From assembly GCA_963708905.1 (NCBI GenBank), contig CAVPUV010000039.1, positions 1 through 64,000 on the forward strand: 64,000 bases of DNA, read 5' to 3'. Numbering within the stretch: position 1 is the first letter of the stretch; each line of letters opens with the position of its first letter. A model generated the notes under the pieces. The model saw nothing but the letters and a program-made list of their open reading frames with translations, did not search any database and had not been told where the DNA came from. The position numbers were made by a program, and so were the translations under genes. Origin of the DNA: SHZL01 sp963708905. Its GTDB lineage: Bacteria; Pseudomonadota; Gammaproteobacteria; Xanthomonadales; SZUA-36. Shown piece after piece: positions 16,862 through 25,336 of the stretch.

Positions 16862-18523
16862 ATGAAACTCGGCAAGTGGATCCATACCGGCGCACCCTGG
16901 GTCTGGCTCAACGCGGCCGCGGTCAGTGCCAGCATCCTGCTGGTCGGGGGTCTGTTGCTGTTGCTCACACTGCGTGGCACAGGGCACTTCTGGCCGACCG
17001 CGGTGCACGAGTTCATCTCGCTTGACGAACAGGGCGCGCAGACCCGGCTGGTCGGCCAGATCCGCGAAAAGGAACACGTCCCCATGGACCGCATGGGTGA
17101 CCAGGCCGCTTTCCTGGTCGGGCAGGACGGCATGGTAACCCGCATCCTGCTGAAGACCGGCAACCGCGACTTGAGCGGGCAGGATTTTCGCTGGATTTTG
17201 CAGGAACAGGTCATACAGCAGAGCACGCCGCTCAGCATGACCGTGCTGGAGCGGCGGGAATGGGGCGTATTTTTCGGCTACGTCATTGGCCTGAAAACGA
17301 AAGGGGTTTTACTGCAAAGCCGCGATGTCTGGACTGATTTCCAACAGATGCTGGATCGGGTATCCCGTCTGCGGGACGAGATCGAGCAACTGGAAAAAGA
17401 CGAAATCGGCAGTATCAACTACCGTCTCGAACGTCTTCGTCTGCAGCAGCGGAGACTGCAACTCGATGCAGTGGATAGCACCGAAGCTTACGCAGACATT
17501 GAACGGCAGCGGCAAGCTTTGCAGCAGCAGTACCAGTCACTGGAAGTCCGATTGCAGGCCCTGCATGAATCCATGCAGCAGGATTCGGTGGTCATGCGCA
17601 CCGCCACGGATGAGGGCTCTGATCGTGAATTGCCCTTGTCCTCCATTATCGAGGCCTGGCGTCCCAATGCGATGAGCACGACAGCGCGCCTGGGCCATTT
17701 TTTCCGGCATTTGTGGTCGTTCATCACCGATGAGCCGCGCGAAGCCAATACCGAGGGCGGCATTTTTCCGGCCATTTACGGCACCATCCTGATGGTCCTG
17801 CTGATGACGGTGTTCGTCACGCCTTTCGGCGTGGTGGCCGGCGTCTATCTGAAGGAGTATGCCCGGCAGGGCCTGCTGACCCGGACCATTCGCATCGCGG
17901 TCAATAACCTCGCCGGAGTGCCCTCCATCGTGTACGGTGTATTCGGACTTGGTTTCTTTGTTTATACCCTGGGCGGCAGCATCGATCGCCTGTTCTTCGA
18001 GGCGGCGCTGCCTGCGCCGACGTTTGGCACCGGTGGCTTGTTCTGGGCTTCCCTCACCATGTCCTTGCTGGCGCTGCCCATCGTGATTGTCTCTACCGAG
18101 GAGGGCCTGGCGCGCATACCCCGGTCTATTCGTGAAGGCAGCCTGGCGCTGGGCGCGACGCAATGGGAGACTTTGTGGCGTACCATCATCCCGATGGCCA
18201 GCCCCGGCATCATGACGGGTCTGATCCTGGCGGTGGCACGGGCGGCAGGCGAAGTCGCGCCGCTGATGCTGGTGGGTGTGGTCAAGCTGGCGCCATCCTT
18301 GCCGCTGGACGGTAATTACCCCTTTTTGCACATGGAAAGAAAATTCATGCACATGGGCTTTCATATCTATGACGTGGGTTTTCAAAGCCCCAACGTCGAA
18401 GCCGCGCGGCCTCTGGTTTACGCTACGGCAATGCTACTGGTGATGGTGATCCTGTTGCTGAACATCGTCGCCATCCGCATGCGCAACCACTTGCGGGAAA
18501 AATACCGGGGGCTGGAATCGTGA
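16862..18523 (+). CDS. pstA: PstA, phosphate ABC transporter permease (enlarged form)
   Basis: 553 residues, longer than the usual ~300. One membrane helix at ~16-38 precedes a ~250-residue insert whose second half (residues ~150-240) is strongly heptad-like (SRLRDEIEQLEKDEIGSI, then glutamine-rich RLRLQQRRLQ and RQALQQQYQSL), a predicted coiled coil. The permease core begins near 299 and holds IREGSLALGATQWETLWRTI, the ATPase-contact loop. AAGGAAGC precedes the ATG, and the gap to pstC is 20 bp. Its stop overlaps the pstB GTG start by 4 bp. Both permeases carry inserts at the same topological position, which suggests they face each other in the periplasm (inference). Confidence 0.93.
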   Translation: MKLGKWIHTGAPWVWLNAAAVSASILLVGGLLLLLTLRGTGHFWPTAVHEFISLDEQGAQTRLVGQIREKEHVPMDRMGDQAAFLVGQDGMVTRILLKTGNRDLSGQDFRWILQEQVIQQSTPLSMTVLERREWGVFFGYVIGLKTKGVLLQSRDVWTDFQQMLDRVSRLRDEIEQLEKDEIGSINYRLERLRLQQRRLQLDAVDSTEAYADIERQRQALQQQYQSLEVRLQALHESMQQDSVVMRTATDEGSDRELPLSSIIEAWRPNAMSTTARLGHFFRHLWSFITDEPREANTEGGIFPAIYGTILMVLLMTVFVTPFGVVAGVYLKEYARQGLLTRTIRIAVNNLAGVPSIVYGVFGLGFFVYTLGGSIDRLFFEAALPAPTFGTGGLFWASLTMSLLALPIVIVSTEEGLARIPRSIREGSLALGATQWETLWRTIIPMASPGIMTGLILAVARAAGEVAPLMLVGVVKLAPSLPLDGNYPFLHMERKFMHMGFHIYDVGFQSPNVEAARPLVYATAMLLVMVILLLNIVAIRMRNHLREKYRGLES

Positions 18524-19347
18524 GCGCACAGGAACAACTGCCACTCGGCAATGATGCCGGACTGCAGGTGGCAGCGCCTGGGCCGGCCGGTTCGGCGGTG
18601 GCGGTCAGCGTGCGTAAGCTGAACCTGTTCTACGATGAGGTTCAGGCTCTGCGGGACATCGATCTCGATATTACCGAAAAGCAGGTCACGGCTTTCATCG
18701 GCCCGAGTGGCTGCGGTAAATCGACCTTGCTGCGCTGCTTCAATCGCATGAATGACCTGATAGAGCATTGCCGTATCGAAGGCAAGATCATTCTGGGCGG
18801 CCGGAATATCCAGAAGAAGAAAGTGGACGTGGCGGAATTGCGCCGGGAAGTCGGCATGGTGTTCCAGAAGCCCAATCCTTTTCCCAAGTCGGTCTACGAG
18901 AACGTGGCCTACGGCTTGCGCATCCAGGGCATCAAGCGCCGCCGGGTGCTGGACGAAACGGTGGAATGGGCCCTGCATGGTGCGGCTCTGTGGGACGAGG
19001 TCAAGGATCGGCTGGGCGAGTCGGCCTTCGGCTTGTCCGGTGGGCAACAGCAGCGCCTGGTCATTGCGCGGGCCATCGCGGTGCAGCCCAAGGTCATCCT
19101 GCTGGATGAGCCCTGTTCCTCGCTGGATCCCATTTCCACGCTGAAAGTGGAAGAATTGATCAACGAACTCAAGCAGCAATACACCATCATTATCGTGACC
19201 CACAACATGCAGCAGGCGGCGCGCGTCTCTGACCGCACGGCCTTCATGTATCTGGGTGAGTTGATCGAATATGGCGATACAAACCAGGTATTTACCAACC
19301 CCCGGATCAAGCGGACCGAGGACTACATTACCGGGCGTTACGGCTAG
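18520..19347 (+). CDS. pstB: PstB, phosphate import ATP-binding protein
   Basis: 275 residues with a GTG start inside the pstA stop overlap. Walker A is GPSGCGKST, followed by LLRCFNRMNDLI, the PstB-specific run. VGMVFQKPNPFPKSVYENV is the Q-loop hallmark of PstB, then LSGGQQQRL signature and VILLDEPCSSLDP Walker B. It powers PstSCA import of inorganic phosphate. The N-terminal ~28 residues (to AVAVSVRKLNLFYDEVQAL) are a short extension relative to E. coli. Confidence 0.97.
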   Translation: MSAQEQLPLGNDAGLQVAAPGPAGSAVAVSVRKLNLFYDEVQALRDIDLDITEKQVTAFIGPSGCGKSTLLRCFNRMNDLIEHCRIEGKIILGGRNIQKKKVDVAELRREVGMVFQKPNPFPKSVYENVAYGLRIQGIKRRRVLDETVEWALHGAALWDEVKDRLGESAFGLSGGQQQRLVIARAIAVQPKVILLDEPCSSLDPISTLKVEELINELKQQYTIIIVTHNMQQAARVSDRTAFMYLGELIEYGDTNQVFTNPRIKRTEDYITGRYG

Positions 19348-19358
19348 GGAGCAAGGAC

Positions 19359-20090
19359 ATGGATAAGCTGAATATCGGGCAGCATATTTCCCGCCAGTTC
19401 AACGAGGAACTGGAAAACGTGCGCAGCCAGGTGCTGAAGATGGGCGGGATCGTCGAAGATCAGCTCAGCCAGGCGGTGCAGGCGCTGGTCGAAACGAATG
19501 CCGCACTGGCGCGCGAGGTGGTGCAAAACGATTACCGCGTCAATGCACTGGAAGTGGCCATTGACGAAGAATGCACCCGCATCGTCGCGCGCCGCCAGCC
19601 GGCCGCATCCGATTTGCGCCTGGTCATGGCGGTGATCAAGACCATCAACGATCTCGAACGCATCGGCGATGAGGCCAAGCGCGTGGCCCGCATGGTGGCC
19701 GAGGAAATGAATGGCACCCTGAACCAGGAAATGCGCCAGGAGCTGGAACACATGGGTACCCTGGTGCGCAACATGCTGCGCCAGGTGCTGGACGCTTTTG
19801 CCCGTATGGATGTGGCAACGGCGGTCGAGGTCGTGCATAACGACAGCAAGGTGGATTCCAAGTATGGCTCCATCACCCGCCACCTGATGACCTATATGGC
19901 GGAAGACCCGCATTCCATCCCGCTTATGCTCAATATCCTGTGGGCGGCGCGGGCCATGGAGCGCATGGGTGACCGCTGCCAGAACATCGCGGAATACATT
20001 TTTTATCTGGTGCATGGCCGTGACATCCGGCATATCAGCGTGGATGACGCCGTTGCGGAAGTCGCGCCGGAAAAGGACCATCCTTCCTGA
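19359..20090 (+). CDS. phoU: PhoU, phosphate signalling adaptor
   Basis: 243 residues. The two PhoU three-helix repeats are visible, with DEECTRIVARRQPAASDLR and VAEDPHS-like/LNILWAARAMERMGDRCQNI carrying the metal-binding ExxD/ExxxD signatures (ERIGDEAKR and ERMGDRCQN). PhoU links the Pst transporter to PhoR and keeps the Pho response off when phosphate is plentiful. GGAGCAAGGA precedes the ATG, 11 bp after pstB. No terminator is obvious before the next Pho box, so partial read-through into the TonB block is possible. Confidence 0.96.
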   Translation: MDKLNIGQHISRQFNEELENVRSQVLKMGGIVEDQLSQAVQALVETNAALAREVVQNDYRVNALEVAIDEECTRIVARRQPAASDLRLVMAVIKTINDLERIGDEAKRVARMVAEEMNGTLNQEMRQELEHMGTLVRNMLRQVLDAFARMDVATAVEVVHNDSKVDSKYGSITRHLMTYMAEDPHSIPLMLNILWAARAMERMGDRCQNIAEYIFYLVHGRDIRHISVDDAVAEVAPEKDHPS

Positions 20091-20172
20091 TCAGAACAGT
20101 ATCCATTCGACCGCGATCCTGATTTCCTGACCCGCTCCACCCCCACGGTCATCCGGCTGTCATAAAGTCAGT

Positions 20173-20190
20173 CTGTAACACGACTGTCAC
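20173..20190 (+). promoter_or_regulatory. Pho box upstream of the TonB-system block
   Basis: CTGTAACACGACTGTCAC: two 7-mers 11 bp apart, both matching the PhoB half-site well. An extra CTGTCAT lies at 20157-20163, 16 bp earlier and out of the 11-bp register. The site ends ~80 bp before the DUF3450 start, in a 179-bp gap after phoU, which fits an independent PhoB-activated promoter. Confidence 0.85.
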
Positions 20191-20269
20191 ATGCGTTTCT
20201 TAAACTTCGCTAACCCAACGTAGCGATTACTTGCGATCAAATGGTTTCCACGCAAACTGGAATATTCCC

Positions 20270-21049
20270 ATGACCAAGACCTTATTGAGCAGCCTTTGCA
20301 TGGCCGTCGTTCTGTTTGCCCCCAATGCGGCACTTGCCGCTGACGATGCGCTGGAAACACTGGCTAATCGCCTGATCCAAATGCGTGGGAAGGTGGACGA
20401 GCTGCAGAGCGAACTCAACATCAAACGCGAGGAGCACCGCAACCGCATGGCCTATCTGGCTGCCCAGCAGTCGGATATGGAAGCCACCCGAAACCGCGAG
20501 GAATTGCGCGTGAGCCAACTGGAGAAGGAGATGGCTGACCTGAAAGCGCAGCAAGCGGCAGCGGGATCAAGCTCCGAGACACTGATACCCACCATGAATG
20601 CCTATATTCAGCAATTGCGCCGGCAGGTCGAAACCGGCTTCCCATTCAAGCGCGGAGAGCGCGTTGCCGCGCTGGACGACATCTCTTTGCAAATGGGCAG
20701 CGGTGTGATCAGCGCGCAGCGCGCTGTGAACCGCTTGTGGGCGTTCATCGAGGATGAAATTCGCCTGTCCAGAGAGAACGCGATCTACACGCAGTCGATA
20801 CCCCTGAATGGAGAGAACGTGTTGGTCGACGTGGCCAAACTGGGTAACGCGATGCTGTACTTCAGAACGCGCGATCAGAAGTATGGCAGAGCTGTGCAAA
20901 CGCCTTCCGGCTGGACTTTCCAGTTGCTGGATTCGTCAAAGGACCAGGAGCAGGTGGCTCGCTTGTTCGATTCCTTGCGCAAGCAGATCCGGCAAGGCTA
21001 CTTCCAACTGCCAAATGCACTAGCGCAATCGGCCGGAGAATCGTCATGA
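20270..21049 (+). CDS. DUF3450 exported coiled-coil protein of the TonB2-type cluster
   Basis: 259 residues, start MTKTLLSSLC chosen because it opens a signal peptide (cleavage near ALAADDAL). A long coiled coil runs ~25-100 (LANRLIQMRGKVDELQSEL, then RNREELRVSQLEKEM). The later RQVETGFPFKRGERVAAL and SAQRAVNRLWAFIEDEIRLS segments are the DUF3450 hallmarks. In Vibrio and relatives this family is encoded directly before TtpC-ExbB2-ExbD2-TonB2 and is thought to assist the energising complex in the periplasm. Its stop overlaps the next start by 4 bp. It is the first gene after a Pho box. Confidence 0.85.
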   Translation: MTKTLLSSLCMAVVLFAPNAALAADDALETLANRLIQMRGKVDELQSELNIKREEHRNRMAYLAAQQSDMEATRNREELRVSQLEKEMADLKAQQAAAGSSSETLIPTMNAYIQQLRRQVETGFPFKRGERVAALDDISLQMGSGVISAQRAVNRLWAFIEDEIRLSRENAIYTQSIPLNGENVLVDVAKLGNAMLYFRTRDQKYGRAVQTPSGWTFQLLDSSKDQEQVARLFDSLRKQIRQGYFQLPNALAQSAGESS

Positions 21050-22500
21050 GAAGGCGATTGGCGAAAACAGGGATCCCGGTCCGAGTGCCGGCCGGTCTGC
21101 TCACCGCTTTCGTGCTCTCAGCGGGCCTGATCGGCAACGTGGCGGCGCAGGAATCTCAATCGGGTGGCCAAACTGGTGCAGAACCGGCCAAAGTCGTCAC
21201 CGTCGACCCCAACCGCTCGATGGATGAGTTGCAAGCAGCCTATCAGAAGGAGTACGCCTTCCTCGACGCGCAGATTCGCGATCTGCAAAAGCGGCTGGAT
21301 GAATTTCAAGCGACCTCGGCCGCGGATGAAAAGAAGGGTCAGGCAGCGATCGATCAGGTCGAAGCAGCCTACGTTGCGCTGCAGGACAAAGGTGATCGCT
21401 TGAACCGGCTGTTGGCGGACGCAGAACGTGAAGCCAGAGAATCCGAAGACAGCCAGAATTTGCTGCAAGCCACCTTTGCACAGGCTGGCGCAACGCTGGA
21501 GCCTTTCAACATCGAGGCAGTGCGCACACCGGACTATCTCTCGGCCAATGACGAGGACCGGCTCACAACGCTGCTCGACGCCACCCTCTCATTGCTGGAT
21601 CGGCTCGGCCGGAGACGAGAAGAAGCAGGATCGTTTTTCCTCGCCGACGGAACCGAAGTGTCAGGGAAATTGCTGCATATCGGCCGCATCGCGAGCTTCG
21701 GCGTCAGCGACCAGCACAGTGGCGCACTGGCTCCTGCGGGTGACGGAAAATTCAAGATTTGGGCGGAATCGACCGCGGAAACCGCATCAGCTCTGGCTGC
21801 AGGAAATCAGCCCTCCAACCTGGGTATTTTCCTCTACGAATCCAGCGAAAGAGCCATTGAGGAAAAGGTCGGAAAATCGGTGATCAGCGTGATCGACAGC
21901 GGTGGTTCGATTGCCTGGATCATCGTCGGGTTGGGTGTGGTCGCGGCTCTGTTGATCATATGGCGCATCGTCTTTCTGCGGCGCGCCAGCGCCACCACCG
22001 GCAAAGTGATTGCCAGCGTCGGCAGCCTGCTGCACCAGGGCAAGCTCGATGAAGCCCTGAAGCTGACCAAGATGCACAAAGGCGCCACGGCACGGGTCGT
22101 CGGTTCCGCCATCCGTAACATAGACCGCGATCGTGAGCACATCGAAGACATCATATCCGAACAGATCCTGCACGAATCTGCACATTTGAATCGTTTCGGC
22201 GCAATGATCATGGTCATTGCCGCCGTGTCGCCGCTGCTCGGCCTGCTGGGAACGGTAACGGGCATGATTTCCACCTTCGACATCATCACCGATTTCGGCA
22301 CCGGAGACCCCAAGTTGCTTTCCGGCGGCATTTCCATTGCGCTGGTGACAACCGAAGTGGGATTGGCGGTCGCTATCCCCGCACTGATCTTCGGTAATTT
22401 GCTCTCCGGCTGGGCCGAATCGATCAAGGACGACATGGAAAAAGCGGCATTGCACGTCATCAATATTTACCAGGGCCTCGGCCTGTCTAGAGCGGTGTGA
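21046..22500 (+). CDS. TtpC-like MotA/TolQ/ExbB proton-channel protein with periplasmic N-terminal domain
   Basis: 484 residues. A signal-like hydrophobic segment (~15-35) is followed by a coiled-coil periplasmic domain (~55-150) and a globular part to ~280. The first ExbB-type membrane helix is at ~285-308 (AWIIVGLGVVAALLIIWRIV), and the channel helices are at ~382-402 and ~425-447 (SPLLGLLGTVTGMISTF and TTEVGLAVAIPALIFG). In Vibrio, TtpC is a third component required by the TonB2 system along with ExbB2/ExbD2. Here it is encoded as DUF3450-ttpC-exbB-exbD-tonB-TPR, the same order. Confidence 0.88.
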   Translation: MRRRLAKTGIPVRVPAGLLTAFVLSAGLIGNVAAQESQSGGQTGAEPAKVVTVDPNRSMDELQAAYQKEYAFLDAQIRDLQKRLDEFQATSAADEKKGQAAIDQVEAAYVALQDKGDRLNRLLADAEREARESEDSQNLLQATFAQAGATLEPFNIEAVRTPDYLSANDEDRLTTLLDATLSLLDRLGRRREEAGSFFLADGTEVSGKLLHIGRIASFGVSDQHSGALAPAGDGKFKIWAESTAETASALAAGNQPSNLGIFLYESSERAIEEKVGKSVISVIDSGGSIAWIIVGLGVVAALLIIWRIVFLRRASATTGKVIASVGSLLHQGKLDEALKLTKMHKGATARVVGSAIRNIDRDREHIEDIISEQILHESAHLNRFGAMIMVIAAVSPLLGLLGTVTGMISTFDIITDFGTGDPKLLSGGISIALVTTEVGLAVAIPALIFGNLLSGWAESIKDDMEKAALHVINIYQGLGLSRAV

Positions 22501-22503
22501 CCG

Positions 22504-23115
22504 ATGCTCGGAACGATCTTCCAGGACCTGGGCAGTTACATCGAGGCCGGCGGATGGGTGATGCCACCTCTGATAGCAGCTGCCGTCGTGCTGTGGTTCG
22601 CGATCGGTTATCGCATTGCGGCTTTGCGTCGCGGTACCGCCCGCGGCGCGCGCAACCTGGTGTACCGCATCCGTGCAGGCAAGATACCGCACACCGACGG
22701 TGTACTGGTGCGCGCCACGGTCGCAGGACTCGCATTGTTCGAGCGGGGCTTGCATGAACTTCGCCCCTACCTCGACGAAGCGTTTTTCGAGGAAGAAAGC
22801 GAAATCCGCAAGTTCCGCGCATTGATCATCACCATCGTGATGGTGGCCCCTCTGCTGGGTCTGCTGGGTACGGTCATCGGCATGATTGAAACCTTCAACT
22901 CCCTGGGAGACATGTCGTTGTTTTCCCAATCGGGCGGCGTCGCCGGCGGCATTTCACAGGCCCTGTTCACGACCCAGATGGGCCTGGCGGTTGCCATCCC
23001 GGGAATGATCGTGAACGGCATTCTGAACCGCCGGCAGAAGGATCTCGAACTGGAACTCGCGCAGATCAAGGACCTTCTTTGCTCTGGCGAAATAACTCCC
23101 GATGGAGGTGAATGA
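22504..23115 (+). CDS. exbB: ExbB-type proton channel subunit (ExbB2)
   Basis: 203 residues, a compact MotA/TolQ/ExbB protein. Membrane helices are near residues 17-37, ~100-120 (IITIVMVAPLLGLLGTVIGM) and ~140-165 (LFTTQMGLAVAIPGMIVNGI), with the conserved Thr and Pro residues lining the pore. With ExbD it turns the proton gradient into motion of TonB. It starts 3 bp after the TtpC stop, and its own stop overlaps the exbD region (ATGA). It lacks any extra domain, unlike the preceding TtpC. Confidence 0.93.
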   Translation: MLGTIFQDLGSYIEAGGWVMPPLIAAAVVLWFAIGYRIAALRRGTARGARNLVYRIRAGKIPHTDGVLVRATVAGLALFERGLHELRPYLDEAFFEEESEIRKFRALIITIVMVAPLLGLLGTVIGMIETFNSLGDMSLFSQSGGVAGGISQALFTTQMGLAVAIPGMIVNGILNRRQKDLELELAQIKDLLCSGEITPDGGE

Positions 23116-23117
23116 GT

Positions 23118-23528
23118 ATGCGTTACCGCGAAAGAAACGAAGGCATACAAGCGATTGACATTTCACCGTTGATCGACATGGTATTCATTCTGCTGATTTT
23201 CTTCATGGTCAGTACCACGTTCGTTCGCGACATGAAACTGGAGCTGGAACGTCCGGCCGCATCCAGCTCGGTCACCGCCTCCACCAAGGCGGTTCGTCTG
23301 TATGTCGACGCCTCGGGCAACACCTTCCTGGACGGTGAACCGGTTCAGATCTGGGTGGTCCAGAGCCGGCTGCGCGAGCTGCTGAAGTCCAGCACGGCCA
23401 AGTCGGTACTGGTGGTCATCGATCAGGGCGTACCCTCAGGCAAGCTGGTCGAAATCGTCGACCAGGCCAGGCTTGCCGGGGCCGCGGATGTTGGTGTGGC
23501 AACCGTCGAAGAGGCGGGAACCGGTTGA
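23118..23528 (+). CDS. exbD: ExbD-type proton channel subunit
   Basis: 136 residues. A short cytoplasmic head is followed by one membrane helix, IDISPLIDMVFILLIFFMV, in which the Asp of PLIDMVF is the essential proton-carrying residue of ExbD/TolR. The periplasmic domain has the typical YVDASGNTFLDGEPV strands. GGAGGTG at 23104-23110 fits the ATG at 23118 (9-bp spacing) better than the one at 23112. It works with ExbB and TonB from the flanking genes. Confidence 0.93.
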   Translation: MRYRERNEGIQAIDISPLIDMVFILLIFFMVSTTFVRDMKLELERPAASSSVTASTKAVRLYVDASGNTFLDGEPVQIWVVQSRLRELLKSSTAKSVLVVIDQGVPSGKLVEIVDQARLAGAADVGVATVEEAGTG

Positions 23529-23529
23529 G

Positions 23530-24177
23530 ATGAAAAGCAGGGAGAAGATTCGTCGCCTCGCCTCTTCCCTGATCTCGATGGTTTTGGGAACGATTCTGGT
23601 GCTGGGCACAGTGGTGCTGATCAACCGGTTTTCGACCATACCGCCGCCGAGCCTGGCGGACCTGTCCGGCCAGGTCAAGTTTGAACGCAAGAAAAAGCCC
23701 GAGCAGAAACAACCTTTGCCCGAGCCCGTCAAGAAACCCAAGCCACGGCATACGCCGCATCAGCCTCCGCCGCCGCTGAAGGGTCTCGACACGTCGCTTT
23801 CGGGCATCGATGTGGGCATACCCGGGTTTTCGGTCAACGATCTGGATGCACTCGACGGAGGCGCACTGAACGGACCCGGCGGCATGGTGATGACCGAAGA
23901 CACCGTGGACCACCCACCGAAACCGACTTACCAGGCCTCCGTGGTCTATCCTCCTCGGGCTCGCGCCCAAGGCATTGAGGGCTACGTGGATTTTTCCGTG
24001 CTGATTGGCGTCACCGGTCAAATCGAGCAGATAGAGATCCTGGAGTCCAGTCCCAAGGGAGTGTTCGATGAAGCAGCAATGCAGGGGATACAGCAATGGC
24101 GATTCGAACCGGCCATGTACAAAGATCAGGCGGTGCGTGCCTGGGCCAAGCAACGCATCCGTTTCGACCTGAGCTAG
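23530..24177 (+). CDS. tonB: TonB energy transducer (TonB2-type)
   Basis: 215 residues. A single N-terminal membrane anchor (~11-32) is followed by a short proline/lysine-rich linker (KKPEQKQPLPEPVKKPKP, then PHQPPPPL) and the C-terminal TonB domain from ~125, with the YPPRARAQGIEGYVDFSVLI signature and QQWRFEPA. It contacts the TonB box of outer-membrane receptors. The linker is short, a feature of TonB2-type proteins. It starts one base after the exbD stop and sits before the TPR and receptor genes, so it is most likely dedicated to that receptor. Confidence 0.93.
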   Translation: MKSREKIRRLASSLISMVLGTILVLGTVVLINRFSTIPPPSLADLSGQVKFERKKKPEQKQPLPEPVKKPKPRHTPHQPPPPLKGLDTSLSGIDVGIPGFSVNDLDALDGGALNGPGGMVMTEDTVDHPPKPTYQASVVYPPRARAQGIEGYVDFSVLIGVTGQIEQIEILESSPKGVFDEAAMQGIQQWRFEPAMYKDQAVRAWAKQRIRFDLS

Positions 24178-24181
24178 TACC

Positions 24182-25336
24182 GTGAGCACACCGTCCCGCT
24201 ATCTGCTACTGCTCGTGCTGGCGTTCAGCCTGGCCACACCTGCGCTGGGCAAGAGCAAAGGAGATGAAGTCAACTACCTCGACCTGGCGGCCCTGATGTT
24301 GCGTGACGGCAACCTCGATCGCGCCCTGGTGGCGCTGCAGCAGGTAGATTCGTCGGACGAGAACCTGGACCGGTTGCGCTATTACACCTTGCTCGGCATT
24401 ACCCATTACCGCCTGCAGCAGTTCCAACCCGCGAGTGACGCTTTGCAACAGGCCGCCAAATCAGAGGGCGCCGATGTGACGGTCTTTGTCTATCTCGCCC
24501 AGTCTGATTACCAATCAGGCGATTACGATGGCGCTATCGGCGCCGTTGACCGAACCGGGGATGCGCTTGCGCAGCTGCCATCGCTGCACCACCTCAAAAC
24601 CCAGTGCTATTGGTTGATGGGCAGGAAGAACATGGCATTGGCGACGCTGGACGCAGCGCAGCTGACGTTTCCCAAGGAAACATCCTTTTTGCGCCGTAAG
24701 GTCTTCTACCTGATCGATCTTGGCCTGTTTCAAACCGCGGCCAGGCTCGGGCGCCAATACCTGGACCAGAGCGAAGGCAAGCTCGAGGACTATGTCGCAC
24801 TCGGAAATGCCCTGCGGTTCAGCAGCCAGCTTGACCAGGCTGCCGCACTGCTGGAGCAGGCTCAAATGCGCTTCCCGACCAGCCCCGAGGTCGGCAAAGT
24901 ACTCGCCCATGTCTACATCGACCGCGGTGAACTGAGCGCGGCGGCGGACTTGCTTTACGGCGCTGCGCTGCTGCAGCCGGACTTGATGGCGGAAGCTGCC
25001 GAACTGTATCGCCGCTCCGGTCAGGTCTACCGGGCTCTGACCATCAACAGCAGCCTGAGCGACCAGCCGGAAAAACTGCGTCAGCGCCTCGCGCTGCTGA
25101 TTGAAATGCAGAGTTACGAACAAGCCGCTGCGATGGACGATGCGATGTACCGGGTAGGCCTGTTGAGCGACCAGGATCTTGCCTATGCGATGGCTTATGC
25201 CCAGTTCAAATCAGGTGCCTTCAAACGTTCTGAGGAGCTGCTGACCAAACTCACACGCCCGGAACTGGTGCGCAAGGCGGTAGAACTGCGCAGCGCCATG
25301 CAGGATTGTCAGCAAGCCTCCTGGAAGTGCCTGTGA
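24182..25336 (+). CDS. Exported TPR-repeat protein of the TonB2-type cluster
   Basis: 384 residues, GTG start. A signal peptide (MSTPSRYLLLLVLAFSLATPALG) is followed by tetratricopeptide-like helical hairpins throughout (for example LDRALVALQQVDSSDENLDR and YVALGNALRFSSQLDQAAAL). TPR proteins occupy this place in Vibrio tonB2 operons, where they support receptor-specific function. The TonB gene ends 4 bp upstream, and the stop overlaps the receptor GTG by 4 bp, tying it to that receptor. Confidence 0.85.
   Translation: MSTPSRYLLLLVLAFSLATPALGKSKGDEVNYLDLAALMLRDGNLDRALVALQQVDSSDENLDRLRYYTLLGITHYRLQQFQPASDALQQAAKSEGADVTVFVYLAQSDYQSGDYDGAIGAVDRTGDALAQLPSLHHLKTQCYWLMGRKNMALATLDAAQLTFPKETSFLRRKVFYLIDLGLFQTAARLGRQYLDQSEGKLEDYVALGNALRFSSQLDQAAALLEQAQMRFPTSPEVGKVLAHVYIDRGELSAAADLLYGAALLQPDLMAEAAELYRRSGQVYRALTINSSLSDQPEKLRQRLALLIEMQSYEQAAAMDDAMYRVGLLSDQDLAYAMAYAQFKSGAFKRSEELLTKLTRPELVRKAVELRSAMQDCQQASWKCL

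Noticed and set aside
15693..16895. A 400-codon minus-strand frame opposite pstC
   Set aside because: Low-complexity Arg/Gln/His composition typical of antisense shadows; pstC is certain.
21787..22929. A 380-codon minus-strand frame opposite ttpC/exbB
   Set aside because: His/Gln/Asp-rich shadow without motifs; the plus-strand genes are clear.
25306..25332. Longer start for the TonB receptor
   Set aside because: The extra codons lie inside the TPR gene and precede the signal peptide; GTG 25333 in the GTGA overlap fits better.
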